From Athripsodes cinereus (taxonomy: Eukaryota; Arthropoda; Insecta; Trichoptera; Leptoceridae), in assembly GCA_947579605.1 (NCBI GenBank), contig OX388320.1, positions 4,278,001 to 4,342,000 of the forward strand: DNA of 64,000 nt. Reading direction: 5' to 3'. Within the stretch, counting starts at the first letter, position 1, and every line of letters starts with the position of its first letter. Made by a program: the position numbers and the translations under genes. This document shows positions 20,580-32,261 of the stretch, one piece after another. The notes below the pieces were generated by a model. That model was not told the origin of the DNA. It saw only the letters and a program-made list of their open reading frames with translations, and did no database searches.

Positions 20580-20760
20580 TTTTTTTTTTTTTAGTAACGT
20601 TCCGGGATTTTACTGGTCGCGAAACTACTTTAGGTCTCATCATTAGTGAGGTTAAGTTTTTTGTCCTAGCTTCCTTAAAAGAATTTGTGGTTTCAAGAGA
20701 AAATTCATAATGCATGTGTGAAAGTCGTAGTTGAGTTGGGAACAAATTTTTCTGTGTCCG
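20580..20760 (-). mobile_element. Possible Penelope-like 3' region with decayed hammerhead core
   Basis: A minus-strand frame reads LETTNSFKEARTKNLTSLMM and runs directly over TAATGATGAGACC-CTAAAGTA-GTTTCGCGACC (20614-20650). That is a degenerate CUGAUGA, 5-bp stem, GCGA arrangement, and it is followed by an A-run. An open frame overlapping a hammerhead-like core would fit the end of a Penelope-like coding region, but no GIY-YIG or reverse transcriptase motif is visible. Confidence 0.25.
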
Positions 20761-21700
20761 TTTCGCTTCCCTCAGTCTTGAAGCTCGTGTCCTGACAACC
20801 TTTTTGTTCGCACTACACGTTTTCCAGATCCAGATCTCTCAACATGCCGTGATCGCAAGTGTAGCATTGCCACCAACAAAAATCAGTAGCAATGGCCTTG
20901 ATGTGTACTGGCCACTGTAATGTTATCAGTGTCTTTATATTTTGGTAATAAAACAAACGTAAATCGAAATGTGTAATGTAGAAAGTTTAGTTTAAAAGCA
21001 AAAACTAAGTATACGCAGAACGTAATCCAATTCTAAGAAATATTATTTTATTCCAAATATGAAGGAATTGACTGTGAAATTTCAACATAATTTCACTTGA
21101 TTTCGGTGACTTTGTCAAAAAGTAAAACAGGTAAGAGTTTTCTATACAGAAATTTCAATACTGTCTCAATGAAAGTATTCACTGTTCTCTTTCATTTTCC
21201 GAATAAGTTGATATTAAATACATGCACACGGAAAAACAAAGAAAATAGTTTTTCAAATTTAGAATTATAATGTGCGATAACCTTAAAAACAATATTCTTA
21301 ACACTTTAATTCAAAACTTGCCTTTTTCATGTTATTCATTAAATCATCTTTTATTCTGAAATATTAATATAACTTCTAGCGTAAAACCTGGCATTGCTCA
21401 CTAGCTTGCTAAAAACAACAAAATATTGTTATACTTAATTTTATTATCATTTTAACTTATTACAGATCTTACTACATAATATATTTTTAATAAAACTCAT
21501 ATTTATTGTGTTATGAGTCCTTTAAGGACCAAGAAAATAATAATTTTTCCGATACAGTTTTTCGAAAAGCACAATAGTTTACATTACTTTATTTAGTAAA
21601 ACCCTTTATCTATTTATAAAATGATGAACACAGGTTTGAGTTTAACTTGCATTTTATCGGGGCTACCGAAGTTTCGACATTCGATATCTTTGTCAAACGC
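20761..21700. other. No feature recognised
   Basis: AT-rich. CCTGGCATTGCTCACTAGC at about 21387 resembles the CCCGGCATTGCTCGGGT motif at 29.31 kb and may be the edge of the same old repeat family. Confidence 0.35.
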
Positions 21701-21715
21701 AAAGTTATTTCATTG

Positions 21716-21861
21716 TATTTATTGAGTGGACTTTTATTTTGTAAAACTCCATGTTTATATATGAAAGATTAGTTTGACAATGACTTTGTAAGTCGAAACC
21801 AGGTCACTATTCAATTAAATATTAAATAAAACTATAATCAATTGTGTTTTCTTCCATATAT
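21716..21861 (-). mobile_element. HHP element with 11-bp target duplication
   Basis: The minus-strand module encodes MEFYKIKVHSIN (start codon at 21752). The loop contains, on the plus strand, TTGACAATGACTT-TGTA-AGTCGAAACC, a degenerate hammerhead-like core with a paired stem II. TTATTTCATTG flanks both ends (21705-21715 and 21862-21872), fixing the element at 146 bp. RTE-A sequence begins immediately to its right. Confidence 0.65.
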
Positions 21862-21872
21862 TTATTTCATTG

Positions 21873-22405
21873 CAATGGCAATGTGTCGAACATGGCAAAA
21901 ATGCTGGTGCACAATACCATTCTGGTACCGTCATTTACGTATGCAAGCGAGACATGGACTTGGCTGAAGTAGGACGAAAGTAGAATAAATGCAGTGGAGA
22001 TGCGATCGTTGAGAAGAATAGTCGGTAAAACGCTGCGTGATAGAGTGAAGAATGAGGACATAAGATGAATGAGCGGATGCAAGAAGAGTGTTGTGGACAG
22101 AATGCGCGTGAATAAGCTACGGTGGTTTGAGCATGTTGAACGAATGAACGAGGTACGAATGACAAAAAGGATATACTTGTCTGAAAGAAAGGGTGTGAGG
22201 AAACGCGGGCGTCCGAGAACCACGTGGCTTGATCACGTGGATTAAATTTTCAAGGACGGCCGCGTGTTGACTAAGAGGAACAGACGAGAGTGTATGAGAA
22301 ACTGTATGAATGTGGAGGAAGCGAAGGAAATGTGTAAAGATAGATCTGTTTGGCGTTCCGTTTTCTCTGCCTACCCCACTTGGGATACGGCGTGAGGGTA
22401 TAGTA
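21873..22405 (+). mobile_element. RTE-A, longest C-terminal copy
   Basis: This copy encodes the RTE-A end in order: SETWTWLK-x-DESRINAVEM, RSLRRIVGKTLRDRV, a KLRWFEHVERMNE segment, KRIYLSERKGVRKRGRPRTT, WLDHVD, then FKDGRVLTKRNRRECMRNCM and SVWRSVFSAYPTWDTA. It is followed by GGGTATAGTA. Stops after DIR and HVD interrupt the frame. RTE elements are non-LTR retrotransposons with an AP-type endonuclease and reverse transcriptase. Both catalytic domains lie upstream and are absent here (5' truncation at the HHP copy). Confidence 0.85.
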
Positions 22406-22799
22406 ATGTATGGTATATATTTTTTTTGTTATAATTCTCCATTTTGACAATTACGAGTACATAAAAATGAATACCTATTTAAAATTACTTGTGGATAACT
22501 TACGATCTTGAAAGGGTTAATAGGGTAGTATTAGTAATAGGTACATTTCTAGTATTAAGAAGACAGTAAGTAGTTAAAGCTAGTTCTATGAAAGTATTTA
22601 TCTCATTAAAACTTCAAAGGCAAGAAGATAAGTGGAAAGAAGTATCATAGGCACTTACACTAATAAAACTTACCGTGGCGCACAGTGGGGATGTTTTGCA
22701 CTTAAAATAAGACAAAATATTTATCAAAGGATTCAGTGTTTAGTTAGTTAAGTATGCAGAGTATATATAAGATCTTCTTTTTAAATATTATTGAAGAGA

Positions 22800-22915
22800 A
22801 AGGATGTGCTCACATTGTGAAAATTGCACTTTTTTCTTTCAATTTTTATTCGAGAATAAGGAAATGTGCTCACATTGTGAAAATTGCATTTTTTCTTTAA
22901 TTTTTTAATGTCATC
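22800..22915. repeat. Local tandem duplication (~60 bp, two copies)
   Basis: ATGTGCTCACATTGTGAAAA at 22803 recurs at about 22863 with the following TTGCA and T-rich stretch. Confidence 0.8.
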
Positions 22916-22917
22916 GT

Positions 22918-23155
22918 ATAGAAAATTGGTCATGGGCAGGGCATGTTGCAAGACTCAAAGATCAAAGATGGACAAAAAGGGCAGTGGAGTGGAGACCTTG
23001 TTAAGATAAAAGGAGTAGAGTAAGATGATCTGACGACATTAGAAGAATTGTTGGTGACTGGTTACAGGTTACAGATAGCTCAGGACTGAGATGCTTGGAG
23101 AAATATGGGGGAGGCTTATGTTCAGCAGTGTGCAGCAATAGCTGCATAAGTAATT
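22918..23155 (+). mobile_element. RTE-like LINE relic (second family)
   Basis: The frames, broken by stops, give WAGHVARLKDQRWTKRAVEW, a SDDIRRIVGDWLQVTDSS segment, and a GGLCSAVCSNSCI-like end. The order WAGHVAR, RW-DDI and AYVQQ-like end is the RTE/BovB-type C-terminus. Similar relics lie at 48.87 and 49.2 kb. Confidence 0.65.
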
Positions 23156-23159
23156 AAAG

Positions 23160-23980
23160 TAAGTATAGAGAATGAAATAAAACTGAATTTTAAGCGTATT
23201 TGCAATTGATTCAATATCAAAAAAGTAGTGTTCACTTGTGAATTTGAGTAGGTATAGAGATATTGTTTAGTATACAAATATTGCAGGTGAACGGTGGTCT
23301 AATTGTAAAGTTTCTGACTTTTAATTTATTAATTGGTGTTTTTTTTAGTAAAATAGCAGTTAAGATAATTATTGGTTACTTGGAGTAATACTGAAAAAAT
23401 AAATTTAACGAAATACAGACTAGTCTTTTCAAAGTTTAAATTGACTAAATTTAGTAACCAAGTAAAAACTAGAAGAAAGTATGTTTAGTTTCTCAAATTT
23501 ACACAGGTAAGTTAAATATTTTAACTGTCATAATATGTTTGACGCTTTGAGATAAAAATATATGTCGAAATAATACTAGCTAAACTATTTAACTTTAAAT
23601 AATTTTGTCAAGTGTTCTGCTATTCGTATTCATCTGTGCGTCGTGTACGCGGCACACATAAATAAAGATAAAATGAAAGGGTGGGTATGTTTATGGAAAC
23701 ATGAGAATGTTAGTTAGATAATTTGAAGTTACTTTTGACGCAGTGCCTTGAAATAATATACCTACATAGATAATTACGTAAAATAGACATTCTCCTTATC
23801 AATGTTTTCATGAACATATGTTTCAAACTACTCGTAACAAAATTCATTTCAGATTCCTATAGTTTTCCAGCAAATTACTAATGGGAAAGTAGAGGAATCT
23901 AAGGTGAAAAGTTGTGATTACTTTTTTTCCGAAAAGACTTAAGAAAACTAAAAGTATAGTTAGATAATAGAAACAATTTT
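23160..23980. other. No feature recognised
   Basis: AT-rich, no repeats of the window's families seen. Confidence 0.4.
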
Positions 23981-23982
23981 TT

Positions 23983-24159
23983 TTAAAAGATATATTTGGG
24001 TTTTGTTTGTTATAAACCCAAATACAACCTTATACACCTTTCACAGTAAGCTACTAAAAGCTTGTGTCGTGAAAGTGAAGTTTGCCAGTACCTGGTATCG
24101 AACCACGAACCCCTTGGTCACGAGGCCGAGACTCTACCTCCAGGCTACCGTCGAACTCA
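23983..24159 (-). mobile_element. SINE-B, full length
   Basis: On the minus strand it starts GAGTTCGACGGTAGCCTGGA, has box A (TAGCCTGGAGG) and box B (TGGTTCGATACCAG), and ends AAACCCAAATATATCTTTTA. It lies within or at the edge of a LINE-D relic (24160-24345). Confidence 0.85.
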
Positions 24160-24345
24160 TAGGCCAACGACAACTATTGGTAGAAGACGAGCATCATGGC
24201 GGAAGCATCCAAATTGGACAGATATCTGATTAGCAAAGGACTTATTTTATGACCTCACGAGAGACAGAAAGGTATTCATTGTAGTGATCACCGACGTTAG
24301 TAGAATTTGATATGGCAAAGAAAAAGATGAAGTAGTGGTGTGATT
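24160..24345 (+). mobile_element. LINE-D 3' relic
   Basis: In overlapping frames it gives GRRRASWRKHPNWTDI and LTRDRKVFIVVITDVSRI, stop, then a GATATGGCAAAGAAAAAGA end, all diverged versions of the LINE-D ending. Confidence 0.55.
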
Positions 24346-24349
24346 ATCG

Positions 24350-24890
24350 AGAATGCCATTAACCTTTGTAATATGTATCAAACTATACAGTTAAATATCA
24401 AAATATTTGGAGTGTCACGGGAAGAGGACCAGTATTACCCATAAATCTATCCTAATGAATTAGCCTTGTTTCTTCTTTGCATTCCCATGAGGAAAATCAA
24501 TGTCAAATAGATGAATTATAGTACAGTAGATAAATAATTTACGCATAACGGTTTTATCGTAATAATAAAAGATTAGAAGTTGAGCAATAAATTATGTATA
24601 ATCTTAGTATATAGGTATGTATTAATTATTGACGAAATTAATATTGCTTAACCGGATAATGGTCCAAAAGACACACTAGCGTTCTTCTCTTCTGATTTTT
24701 TCATCATTATAACACATTCTAAGTTTAATTATTCTTTATTATTCAAATATAATTCACATCTATTATTATTCACATATGAATAAAAATATTAATCAACTGA
24801 TACGTTAATCAAAAAAACTATGAACTAACATTCGATGGGTAAAGAAAATTCACTTAAGTATATCTATCCTATACCATCCTTAAGGAGCTA
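24350..24890. other. No feature recognised
   Basis: AT-rich and without recognisable structure. Confidence 0.4.
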
Positions 24891-24894
24891 AACA

Positions 24895-25200
24895 TTTCAA
24901 CACGACTCTCAACGATTTGCAGACACCGCGTTTTGCGATATTTCGGGCACATAGCAAGAAGAGAGCCTGAAAATCTGGAAAGAATAATTATAACTGGGGC
25001 TGTAGAAGAGAGGCTTGAAAGAGGCCGAGTACCAGTAAGATGGAGCGACCAAATTACGGAGGCCACACAAAGTTCACTACACGGGGCCTTGCACATGGCG
25101 GAGGATTGCTCAAGGTGGAGACAGATTGTCTACAGAACGAGGTATAATGGTCACGATCCTCAGGATTGAGAGACCGACGCAGATGATGATGATGATGATA
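24895..25200 (+). mobile_element. LINE C-terminal relic with (GAT)n tail
   Basis: A 78-codon frame (24933-25169) reads MRYFGHIARREPENLERIII, then RVPVRWSDQITEATQ, AEDCSRWRQIV and GHDPQD. FGHIARR, RWSDQI and AEDR-W mark the C-terminus of an RTE-like LINE. After the stop the sequence ends CCGACGCAGATGATGATGAT, a microsatellite tail typical of this group. A similar tail ends the element at 44.9 kb. Confidence 0.8.
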
Positions 25201-25644
25201 TTAATAAGCAGTGGTGAAATGAAAATATGTTGATAGATACCCACTTAAAAGTTAAAAACAATTCAGTGATTACAAAATCAATGATTAATTTGCGTTGTAG
25301 TTTTTTCAGATTTTTTTTGAGTTAATGGTAATTCTGAGCAGGTTAAGCAGCAGTTAAGCCAAATTCATAGTAGGTAAGCGGATATCCTTTTTATTTACAA
25401 TTTTAACAGAAAGGAAACATAATTAACTTATTGAGAAAGGCACGTGCTACGTCCGGAGTACCTACCGGAAAAATTATATAACTTAATAATAAATTTTAAA
25501 TTGCTTTCACAATAAAATGTTATTATTTATCTAAAATACCTATGTAAAGTTTCCTAATTTTGAAAAAAAATATTTCCGTCCTTTTTGAATAAAGATTTTT
25601 TTGGTATAAAAATTAGTTTAAAAGTATGTATTATTATTATCACT

Positions 25645-26110
25645 GGTGTAAGCAAGTGAGACGTGGACATGGTTGAATAAAGATGAAAGCGATATGAATG
25701 CAGTTAAAATGAGATCATCGAGAAGGATGTGTGATAAAAATCTGAGTGATCGAATGTGTAACAGTGCTAGACATGAAGAATGTGGAATGAAAGTTTGTGT
25801 GATAATCGCGAAGAATGTAAATAGGTTACGGTGGTTTGGGCATGTGGAAAGAATGAATGAGGACCAAAAAATATATACATGTAGAGCAGAGAGAAAGGGT
25901 ATTCGGAGGCGTTGCTGGCTGAGGATTTAATGGCTAGATCATATAGACCAGGTCCTAAAGGACGGACACATGCTGAGTAAAATGAACAGGAGAGCATGTA
26001 TGAGGAATTCCACGAATGGGATAAAAGCAGAAAGCCTGTGCAAGGACAGGAGGAAGTGTCGTTCTACCACTTCTGCCTACCCCACAAGCGGTGTGATCTA
26101 ACATTCTAAT
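25645..26110 (+). mobile_element. RTE-A relic
   Basis: The start is SETWTWLNKDESDMNAVKMR. The frame continues to RLRWFGHVERMNEDQKIYTC, and after a stop WLDHIDQVLKDGHMLSKMNR, ending near SAYPTSGV. It has diverged strongly from the 21.9-kb copy (lost basic RKRGRPR block), so it is older or a subfamily. Confidence 0.75.
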
Positions 26111-26234
26111 GTATGTAGGTATGTCTTTCATCTTTGGTGTACGTTCTATGGGTAAAACCTCGGTGTTGTCACTATGATAGCAGAGTACGCCAATTTTTCA
26201 GTTGTGATCGATATATTCAATATATTTTTATTCA

Positions 26235-26430
26235 CAATTATTGGTCGAATTTCACCATTGATTCACCTTTTGTTCCACCATAATTCGAGTTTGTCGACTC
26301 CCCGAGGACCTCCGTAAAAACCAGCCGAAAACAACGTTCAGGAGCAAGTTGAAGACATCGCTCTTCCAACATAGTTTCCTGCGCCCTTGATATGGATGCT
26401 CCATTAAACGACGCCGAATAAATCATCCAA
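26235..26430 (+). mobile_element. LINE C-terminal relic (LPEDLR...FRSKLKTSLF type)
   Basis: The plus-strand frame reads IRVCRLPEDLRKNQPKTTFR and SKLKTSLFQHSFLRP, stop. W/R-LPEDLR followed by a KLKT-LF motif is the usual C-terminus of Jockey/CR1-group LINEs. Confidence 0.65.
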
Positions 26431-26460
26431 CATACATACATAGTACCTATACATTACGCA

Positions 26461-26768
26461 CGATTCTATTTCATTTTTAGTGTGCGCTAACTCAAATAAG
26501 AACTTTCCGATTTTAGTTAGTGTACATTGGTATTCTATAAACTCTGAAATTGTTCCTAATTAGAATAATATACAACTTGCATCATATAGAATACGAATTT
26601 CAGTTCAAGTGAACTTGATTATAACATTTTGGAATGTTCTTATTTTATAATCAAGTTCACTTGAACTATAATTCGCATTCTATATGATACAAATTGTATA
26701 TAATTCTTACTAGGAACAATTTTAGAGTTTACATAATACCAATGCACACCAAAAATGAAATAGAATCG
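26461..26768. mobile_element. Palindromic MITE with ~130-bp arms
   Basis: The ends CGATTCTATTTCATTTTTAG and the complement of CGATTCTATTTCATTTTTGG pair, and pairing continues to the centre (CAAGTGAACTTGATTATAA). The left arm has about 40 bp not present in the right. No coding capacity or clear target duplication. Confidence 0.75.
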
Positions 26769-27253
26769 AGTATATTATCACCATAGGTACCTCCCTAAGT
26801 AAAAATTTCTATAGGAATTTAATAATTATATTATGTACTTGTTAACTTTTAGACTTAAATTTCCGTAACAAGTTTGTGGAAAATATCTAAGTATAAAATA
26901 ATATAAAATTAGATAAATTTCTCGAAAATTCTCGTATATTGTCGTATTTCTATTTCACGCTGAAATTCCAGTAGAGCTCCTACGTAGGTAAGTACGGCAC
27001 ACGCCAACTGATCTAAATACTTAATCATATAATATTATTTCACAATGCAAGTAGCTACTTACCTGCCTACTGAGAGTACTGAGACATTAAGTAATTATTA
27101 TTACCTACATAATAATGAAGAAAGATCGTTTACCACAATTTGTTAAATATAATAAGTACGTTATTATGGCAACATTACTTACAAATTATGTAAATGTTTT
27201 AATAATAATAATAATAATAATAAACAGCTATTTATATCGATCAGAAATAACTA

Positions 27254-27459
27254 AGTAGATATAATAGAGAAATATAAAAAAACAAATGTATTTTCAACAA
27301 TACGTTTTCTATTTAGAGAGACGTCTTTCGTCTTATAGGGAGATTGTCGATGCCCTTATAAGACGAAAGACGTTTTTCTCAAAAAACAAATACCTAGTAG
27401 AAAAAAACATTTGCTTTTTAATTTCATGATGGAACTATAATTTTAACACCGATGCAGTG
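27254..27459 (+). mobile_element. HHP element with 8-bp target duplication
   Basis: The module ATGGAACTATAATTTTAACA is degenerate (2-nt deletion and stops relative to MEFYYLNTDTVN). The hairpin has outer arms with AACAAATGTATTTTC and an inner 19-bp stem of AGACGTCTTTCGTCTTATA type. AATAACTA flanks it (27246-27253 and 27460-27467). Confidence 0.6.
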
Positions 27460-27636
27460 AATAACTATACATGTATTATATTTAATAATTTTCATTCATT
27501 CATTTATTTATTTGAATTGTCTTAAGGCCCTTATTATGTAGGCACTTGGACTCGTCATACATATACCTAATATTCATCACAATTAAAAGTAAAACATTTC
27601 ATAAAATAATTAAAGTTTAAAAAGTTATATCATAGT

Positions 27637-27770
27637 GAAATAAATAAGACAAGTGATTTATTCTACTATTGTTTCGTAAAAAATTGTTTTATAAAAACAA
27701 TAGTAGAATAAAACACTTGTTTTATTTATTTCGATATGGAATTCTACTACCTAAACACCGACACAGTGAA
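27637..27770 (+). mobile_element. HHP element, complete, 12-bp target duplication
   Basis: Reference copy. A hairpin with about 40-bp arms and a short AT-rich loop is followed by a module at 27736 encoding MEFYYLNTDTVN. TTATATCATAGT occurs exactly on both sides (27625-27636 and 27771-27782), so the whole element is 134 bp. The left arm ends just where the right arm meets the ATG. Confidence 0.8.
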
Positions 27771-27889
27771 TTATATCATAGTATTTTTATAGTTGAATGA
27801 AAAGAGTCTGGATCTATATCGTCAAATATTTTAACAAGTACACAAAAGGAACAATTATGTATACCACAAAAAAAAAACAATCAAACCAT

Positions 27890-27965
27890 TCACACCATCA
27901 CGGCATTTTCCTCATGTGAGGCATTCAGCGGACCAACTGTATGTAATAAACTGAAGGCATTATAC
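27890..27965 (-). mobile_element. SINE-A 3' fragment
   Basis: ACCATCACGGCATTTTCCTC and GCAGCGGACC-like sequence to TGTAATAAACTGAAGGC matches the SINE-A tail on the minus strand, decayed. Confidence 0.55.
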
Positions 27966-27969
27966 GTTT

Positions 27970-28250
27970 GAACTACTATACCTTCACGTCGCATCTCAAG
28001 TGGGGAAGGATTGAAGGCCCCCACTTCACGCCTGGATATTTCAGAAGTCGGGGGACTTCTATTCGTCCAAGTAGGGACGGGACGCCACACAGCTAAATAC
28101 TTCTTTCGATTCTACCACATTCATAAAATTTCTCATAAACGCTCGCCAATTTCTCTTACTCAACACGCGGCCGTCCTTGAAAATAAATTCCATGTGGTCA
28201 GGCCACGTAGTTCTTGGACGTCCTCGCTTTCTTTCATCCTTTTTTAAACG
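27970..28250 (-). mobile_element. RTE-A C-terminal relic with internal insertion
   Basis: The minus strand encodes RKRGRPRTTWPDHMEFIFKD, GRVLSKRNWRAFMRNFMN and VVESKEVFS. About 70 bp not belonging to RTE-A (28005-28075) separate this from the terminal CACTTGAGATGCGACGTGA. Confidence 0.7.
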
Positions 28251-28439
28251 TGATGTTTTACGAGCATCTTTCTTTTGTAAGACACTCGAAACTCCTGGAA
28301 AAAAAGTAAAATAAGTACCTATTCTTTGGCCAAACAAAAAAATTAGAATATAAGACATGATTAGCTATTGCAAAAAAAAAAAATGTCAATTCTTAAAAAA
28401 AGACGGATTTTGAAGAAGTATACAACATCTTCTAGGCAA

Positions 28440-28690
28440 CTCAGAATAGGAAAATCAAGTACTACTACTATGATTGTGAATGTGGAGCGGAACAGACTGT
28501 GAGACACGTAGTGCAGGATTGCCACATTAAGAAGTTCAATGGAAGCCTCCAGGATATCCATGAGGCGACGCCGGAGGCGGTGGACTGGTTGGCGGCACTG
28601 GATCCGAGGCTGTAGTTCTGATGCGACTGCTTTTTTGACCCAGCCCAAATTGGGTGAAGACACCTAAATCACCGCCCACACGAAAAGTAA
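28440..28690 (+). mobile_element. LINE C-terminal zinc-knuckle relic
   Basis: The plus-strand frame reads DCECGAEQTVRHVVQDCHIK, then FNGSLQDIHEATPEAVDWLA and ALDPRL, stop. A C-x-C...H-x4-C cluster in this context is the C-terminal zinc-binding motif of Jockey/R1-group LINEs. The 3' end has a (TAAG)n tail at about 28688, right against SINE-A. Confidence 0.7.
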
Positions 28691-28694
28691 AGTA

Positions 28695-28935
28695 AGTAAG
28701 TACTACTACTACTACAACACCATCACGGCATATCTCACAAATGATGTAGCCAGTAGACCAGCTGACTTTCCTCTCCGTGCTAACAAAAAAAATGAGACAT
28801 TCAGGATAGGTGGAAAATCGCATCGCTAAAAAAGATGTATAATGTCTTTATTTTTTCGAACACCTGCCTTTTACAGGACACTCACACACAAAAATATGGA
28901 AAACTAATTCATTGCCGGGTGCTCCACGGAATAGG
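28695..28935 (-). mobile_element. SINE-A, full length
   Basis: It runs from (TAC)n and CACCATCACGGCATATCTC to TTGCCGGGTGCTCCACGGA on the minus strand, with about 10% divergence and a small deletion. Confidence 0.8.
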
Positions 28936-28939
28936 GGAA

Positions 28940-30135
28940 TGCACTATGTTTGTTGAAAGTTCAATGTGGAAACTGTGTGCACTCAATGATCAACAAAATT
29001 TCATTTTATTGTGTTTACCATTATTATATTATGTAGGTTTATTACACATTAGACACAGTTACAGCATCACATACCTACAACGCGAGTATAAATAACACAC
29101 ATATTACATTGCTATGTCTATACATACCTATGTACCTACCTACTTATCAAACAGGTTTATAGTACGCATATAGAAGAATGTGTAGGATAGTTATTTTCTA
29201 TCTATCTTTAGTTAAAATGATACGAGCGGTAAGTGTAAGTTGTATGTAACTTCTTACTCAAAGTAACTCATGTCCACTTGAAACGAGTTTATAATCTACA
29301 AGCTTTTGTAACCCGGCATTGCTCGGGTTTAAATAAACAGAAACCGTGCAAATACATGGGTTAAAATTGGTATTTTTAGTTTGTAGTACCTACATAAATC
29401 TTCAAGTGATTTGCCATGAAAAGTAAAGAAAAATATTAAGTACCGAGGTACTTTTGTATTTATTTATACAAAAAATCAATTAACATTGTTTATGGATTTT
29501 TTACATATTACTATTCTTATTCTACAGTATGGATTTCTATGGTCTCATAATATCCTCCATTATGAAAATAGCTCAAAATGTCAAAAATATGCAATTTTTA
29601 TTCTCATAATTCAGGATTTTTTGTCATTAGCAATCACAATGTTTCATTATGTAAACAGTCCCTAATTATTTAGTTTCAGTATTGTTTTATTTATTGTTAC
29701 ATCCATTTTGAAATTAATTCAATACAATAAAAAATGTTTGACTATAAATATTGGATTTTCATACATTCGCTTGGCAATTTTGTCAAGCGAATGTATGGGA
29801 ATCTCATTAAAATTGTAATATCTTTATCAATACATAAGATGTTTAAAATGTTTTTAGCCTTAAACCTGCCCAGGAGATGAGACCTCGTAAAGAGTGTATT
29901 ATTTTACTTCTGTCTTTCCTTATTTCAGAGTCCATTGAGGACATACGCACATACGAACCGACTCAAATATTTATGTGTGGATTGTAAATTGTAATACATA
30001 ATGTTCTAAGTGTTTACGATATTTACCTATCCAATACTGTAATATTTATATTATACAATACTATATATCACATCTAGTGTTTTCTATTTCGCATGGAACA
30101 CTATCTGCTATATTATTAATATTGAACGTTGAGTC
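28940..30135. other. Mostly unrecognised
   Basis: Two small structures stand out. A CCCGGCATTGCTCGGG inverted repeat at about 29313-29328 resembles the start of an old repeat widespread in insects. A 14-bp perfect hairpin lies at 29761-29800 (CATACATTCGCTTG and complement, 10-nt loop). The remainder is AT-rich. Confidence 0.4.
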
Positions 30136-30139
30136 AAAT

Positions 30140-30870
30140 AGTATGGTGGTTTGGACACGTGGAAAGATAAGTGATGAAAGAACGAAGAAGAAAATATGTT
30201 TCACTTATATTCGAAGGATTAACTATATAAGAGTTGCGAGACATTTAGGTATATAATATAAAGTATCTTTGTATTATCTGTAACTTGATTTTTTTAAATC
30301 ACTATCAATTTCGCCACACCTTTGTCATCTACAAGCGAAGTTTTGCCAAAATCGACAACTTTTTCTTCTTCGACACATCGCAGTTTCGCATGTCTTGTCT
30401 CAATACTTCACGCCAACTGGCCTTCCTCTTGGCCTCTTGCCGGTAACCTCAATACATTGTGCTTTATTACCTTCATACTCAGGTGGTCTCTTGGCCACAC
30501 GGCTGTACCATTGCAATCTGCTTTCCTGTATATTATCAGAGATATCCCGCACACCCAGATATCTTATCAGAGATATCACGAATCGATAACGATTTTTCAA
30601 AAATCAAGTAACGGATAACACGTAGCATAATTACTTTATATTATGGATATATGTTTGTTTGAAAGATTGACGCAAGTTTTTGTGAATGTCAGAAAATCAT
30701 GTGACTTAACCACGTGGATCAAATTTTCAAAGACGGTTGCAAATTGTGTAAGATAAATCGGCGCGTGCACGAAAAATTTCATAAATTTGGATGCGGTGAA
30801 TTAATAATTGTATAAAGATAGATCGAATTGGTGTTCCGCCCTCTTTGTCCACTCTGCAAAAGTCTGGGGA
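30140..30870 (+). mobile_element. RTE-A relic interrupted by LINE-F
   Basis: The sequence TATGGTGGTTTGGACACGTG (30143) and the later block (CACGTGGATCAAATTTTC, GATAGATCGAATTGG, 30693-30855) match RTE-A in order, with the LINE-F relic between. Both are heavily decayed. Confidence 0.5.
30350..30600 (-). mobile_element. LINE-F C-terminal relic
   Basis: The minus-strand frame reads VISLIRYLGVRDISDNIQES, RLQWYSRVAKRPPEYEG and QCIEVTGKRPRGRPVGVKY. The last part matches the 101-bp repeat unit at 10.9-11.5 kb, and shows what precedes that segment in the parent element. Confidence 0.75.
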
Positions 30871-30874
30871 TCTA

Positions 30875-31740
30875 TCGATCAAAAGTTCGACTACATTAGG
30901 TTACCAACCACTTCTCTCGATGATCTCAATCCAGTGATTTGAAAATAAAAAATAGGCAAACCGAGTAACTGCAATATACCTACCCGATTCTTGTTTTATT
31001 TAGAGTGTTTTCTCGTTATTAATTTCCACTAAGAATCGTTGACCGATAAATTGAAATTTATGTGCCATTTTGCTTCCAAAGCATGAGCAATATCAGGAAA
31101 TAATTAATTTAATGAAACATTCTTTGGTAGATAGATAGCTGTAGTTTGTTATTTTTGTTTGAACGAGGTAGGGTTTGAACTTTTTGAAGCTAATTTACCA
31201 AAAAGCGTCACTAATTTCACCGCAAGAAAAAGCTAGAAATTTATTTCGAAAATATTACATTTACCTTCCTTGTAGGATGTAGGTTTGTCATTAAAAAATG
31301 CAAAAAGGTCCCAATTCAATATTATTAAGAACCACTTTAGGAATAAGCCTTTCTACAAAAATAAAGGTAAGTATATAAAAGTACTGAACCTTTTTGTCGA
31401 GATTTAGTTAAGTAGTTAGGTAGAATGAAAATAGCATATTACATTTAAATGTAAGGTTGGCTGACTATGTTTGTGGGTATATTTTAGTTCCATCTCACTG
31501 TATATACTTACTATAGTTTGATGTGTACACATAATGGGTTAATGTTATACATTTTTATTTCATTAAGAGTCCAGTAAACTCTAATCCATTTTTTATCTTA
31601 TTTTTATTGCAATGAACTAAACACAAGATATTCTACGTAATGTTGCAAAATCACGCAGTATTGGGTAGAATACGTAAAAAATAATAAAAAATGTACACAT
31701 TAAAATGAACAGTATAGAGTTTACCTATCTATCTTTCGCA
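30875..31740. other. No feature recognised
   Basis: AT-rich, without recognisable repeats or coding potential. Confidence 0.4.
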
Positions 31741-31744
31741 TTAG

Positions 31745-31840
31745 GTGAGGTGTGCGGAGGATTTCTTCCGACTGGAACATGAGGGGGAAGCCTTTGCAGA
31801 AATGATTGCTAATATTGGGAAAAAGAGATGAAGATAATCT
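31745..31840 (+). mobile_element. LINE C-terminal scrap
   Basis: The frame RLEHEGEAFAEMIANIGKKR resembles the AQDRE-x-F-IAN ending of LINE-D relatives. Confidence 0.4.
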
Positions 31841-32261
31841 ATCCCATGACACCATTTTCCAAAACTGAAACATCCAGTAAATTAACTGTACCTATTTAAT
31901 AGATATGAGGGATGTAGCATCGTCGAATCCATTCATTTTTCGCAAATGCAGGAATGTTCGTATTTTCACTGGCTACTCTGTAAATAAATCGATGTGATGA
32001 AAAGTCGCTTGCATGCTACCATGTATTATTCCAAAGAGGAGCGTGGAAGAACAAATGAATGAATAATTAGTGAACATTCTAATTAAGAATCTGCATTATA
32101 TAGGTAAATCAAAAACCGTCTCGAATACCCGACTTATGGCAAAATTGTTTCTTGGTATAGAATCTCACATTAGACAGGAGAATCTGACATTAGACACCCG
32201 AACATTTAATATTTAAAATAAGTAGTCTAGAATATTTTTCATGATGCGTTTCTTCGTCATA

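Noticed and set aside
21867..22223. 118-codon minus-strand protein rich in Ser/Leu
   Set aside because: It lies antisense to the RTE-A coding end and has no motif.
27200..27222. CRISPR-like or regulatory tandem repeat
   Set aside because: It is a plain (AAT)n microsatellite, common in AT-rich insect DNA.
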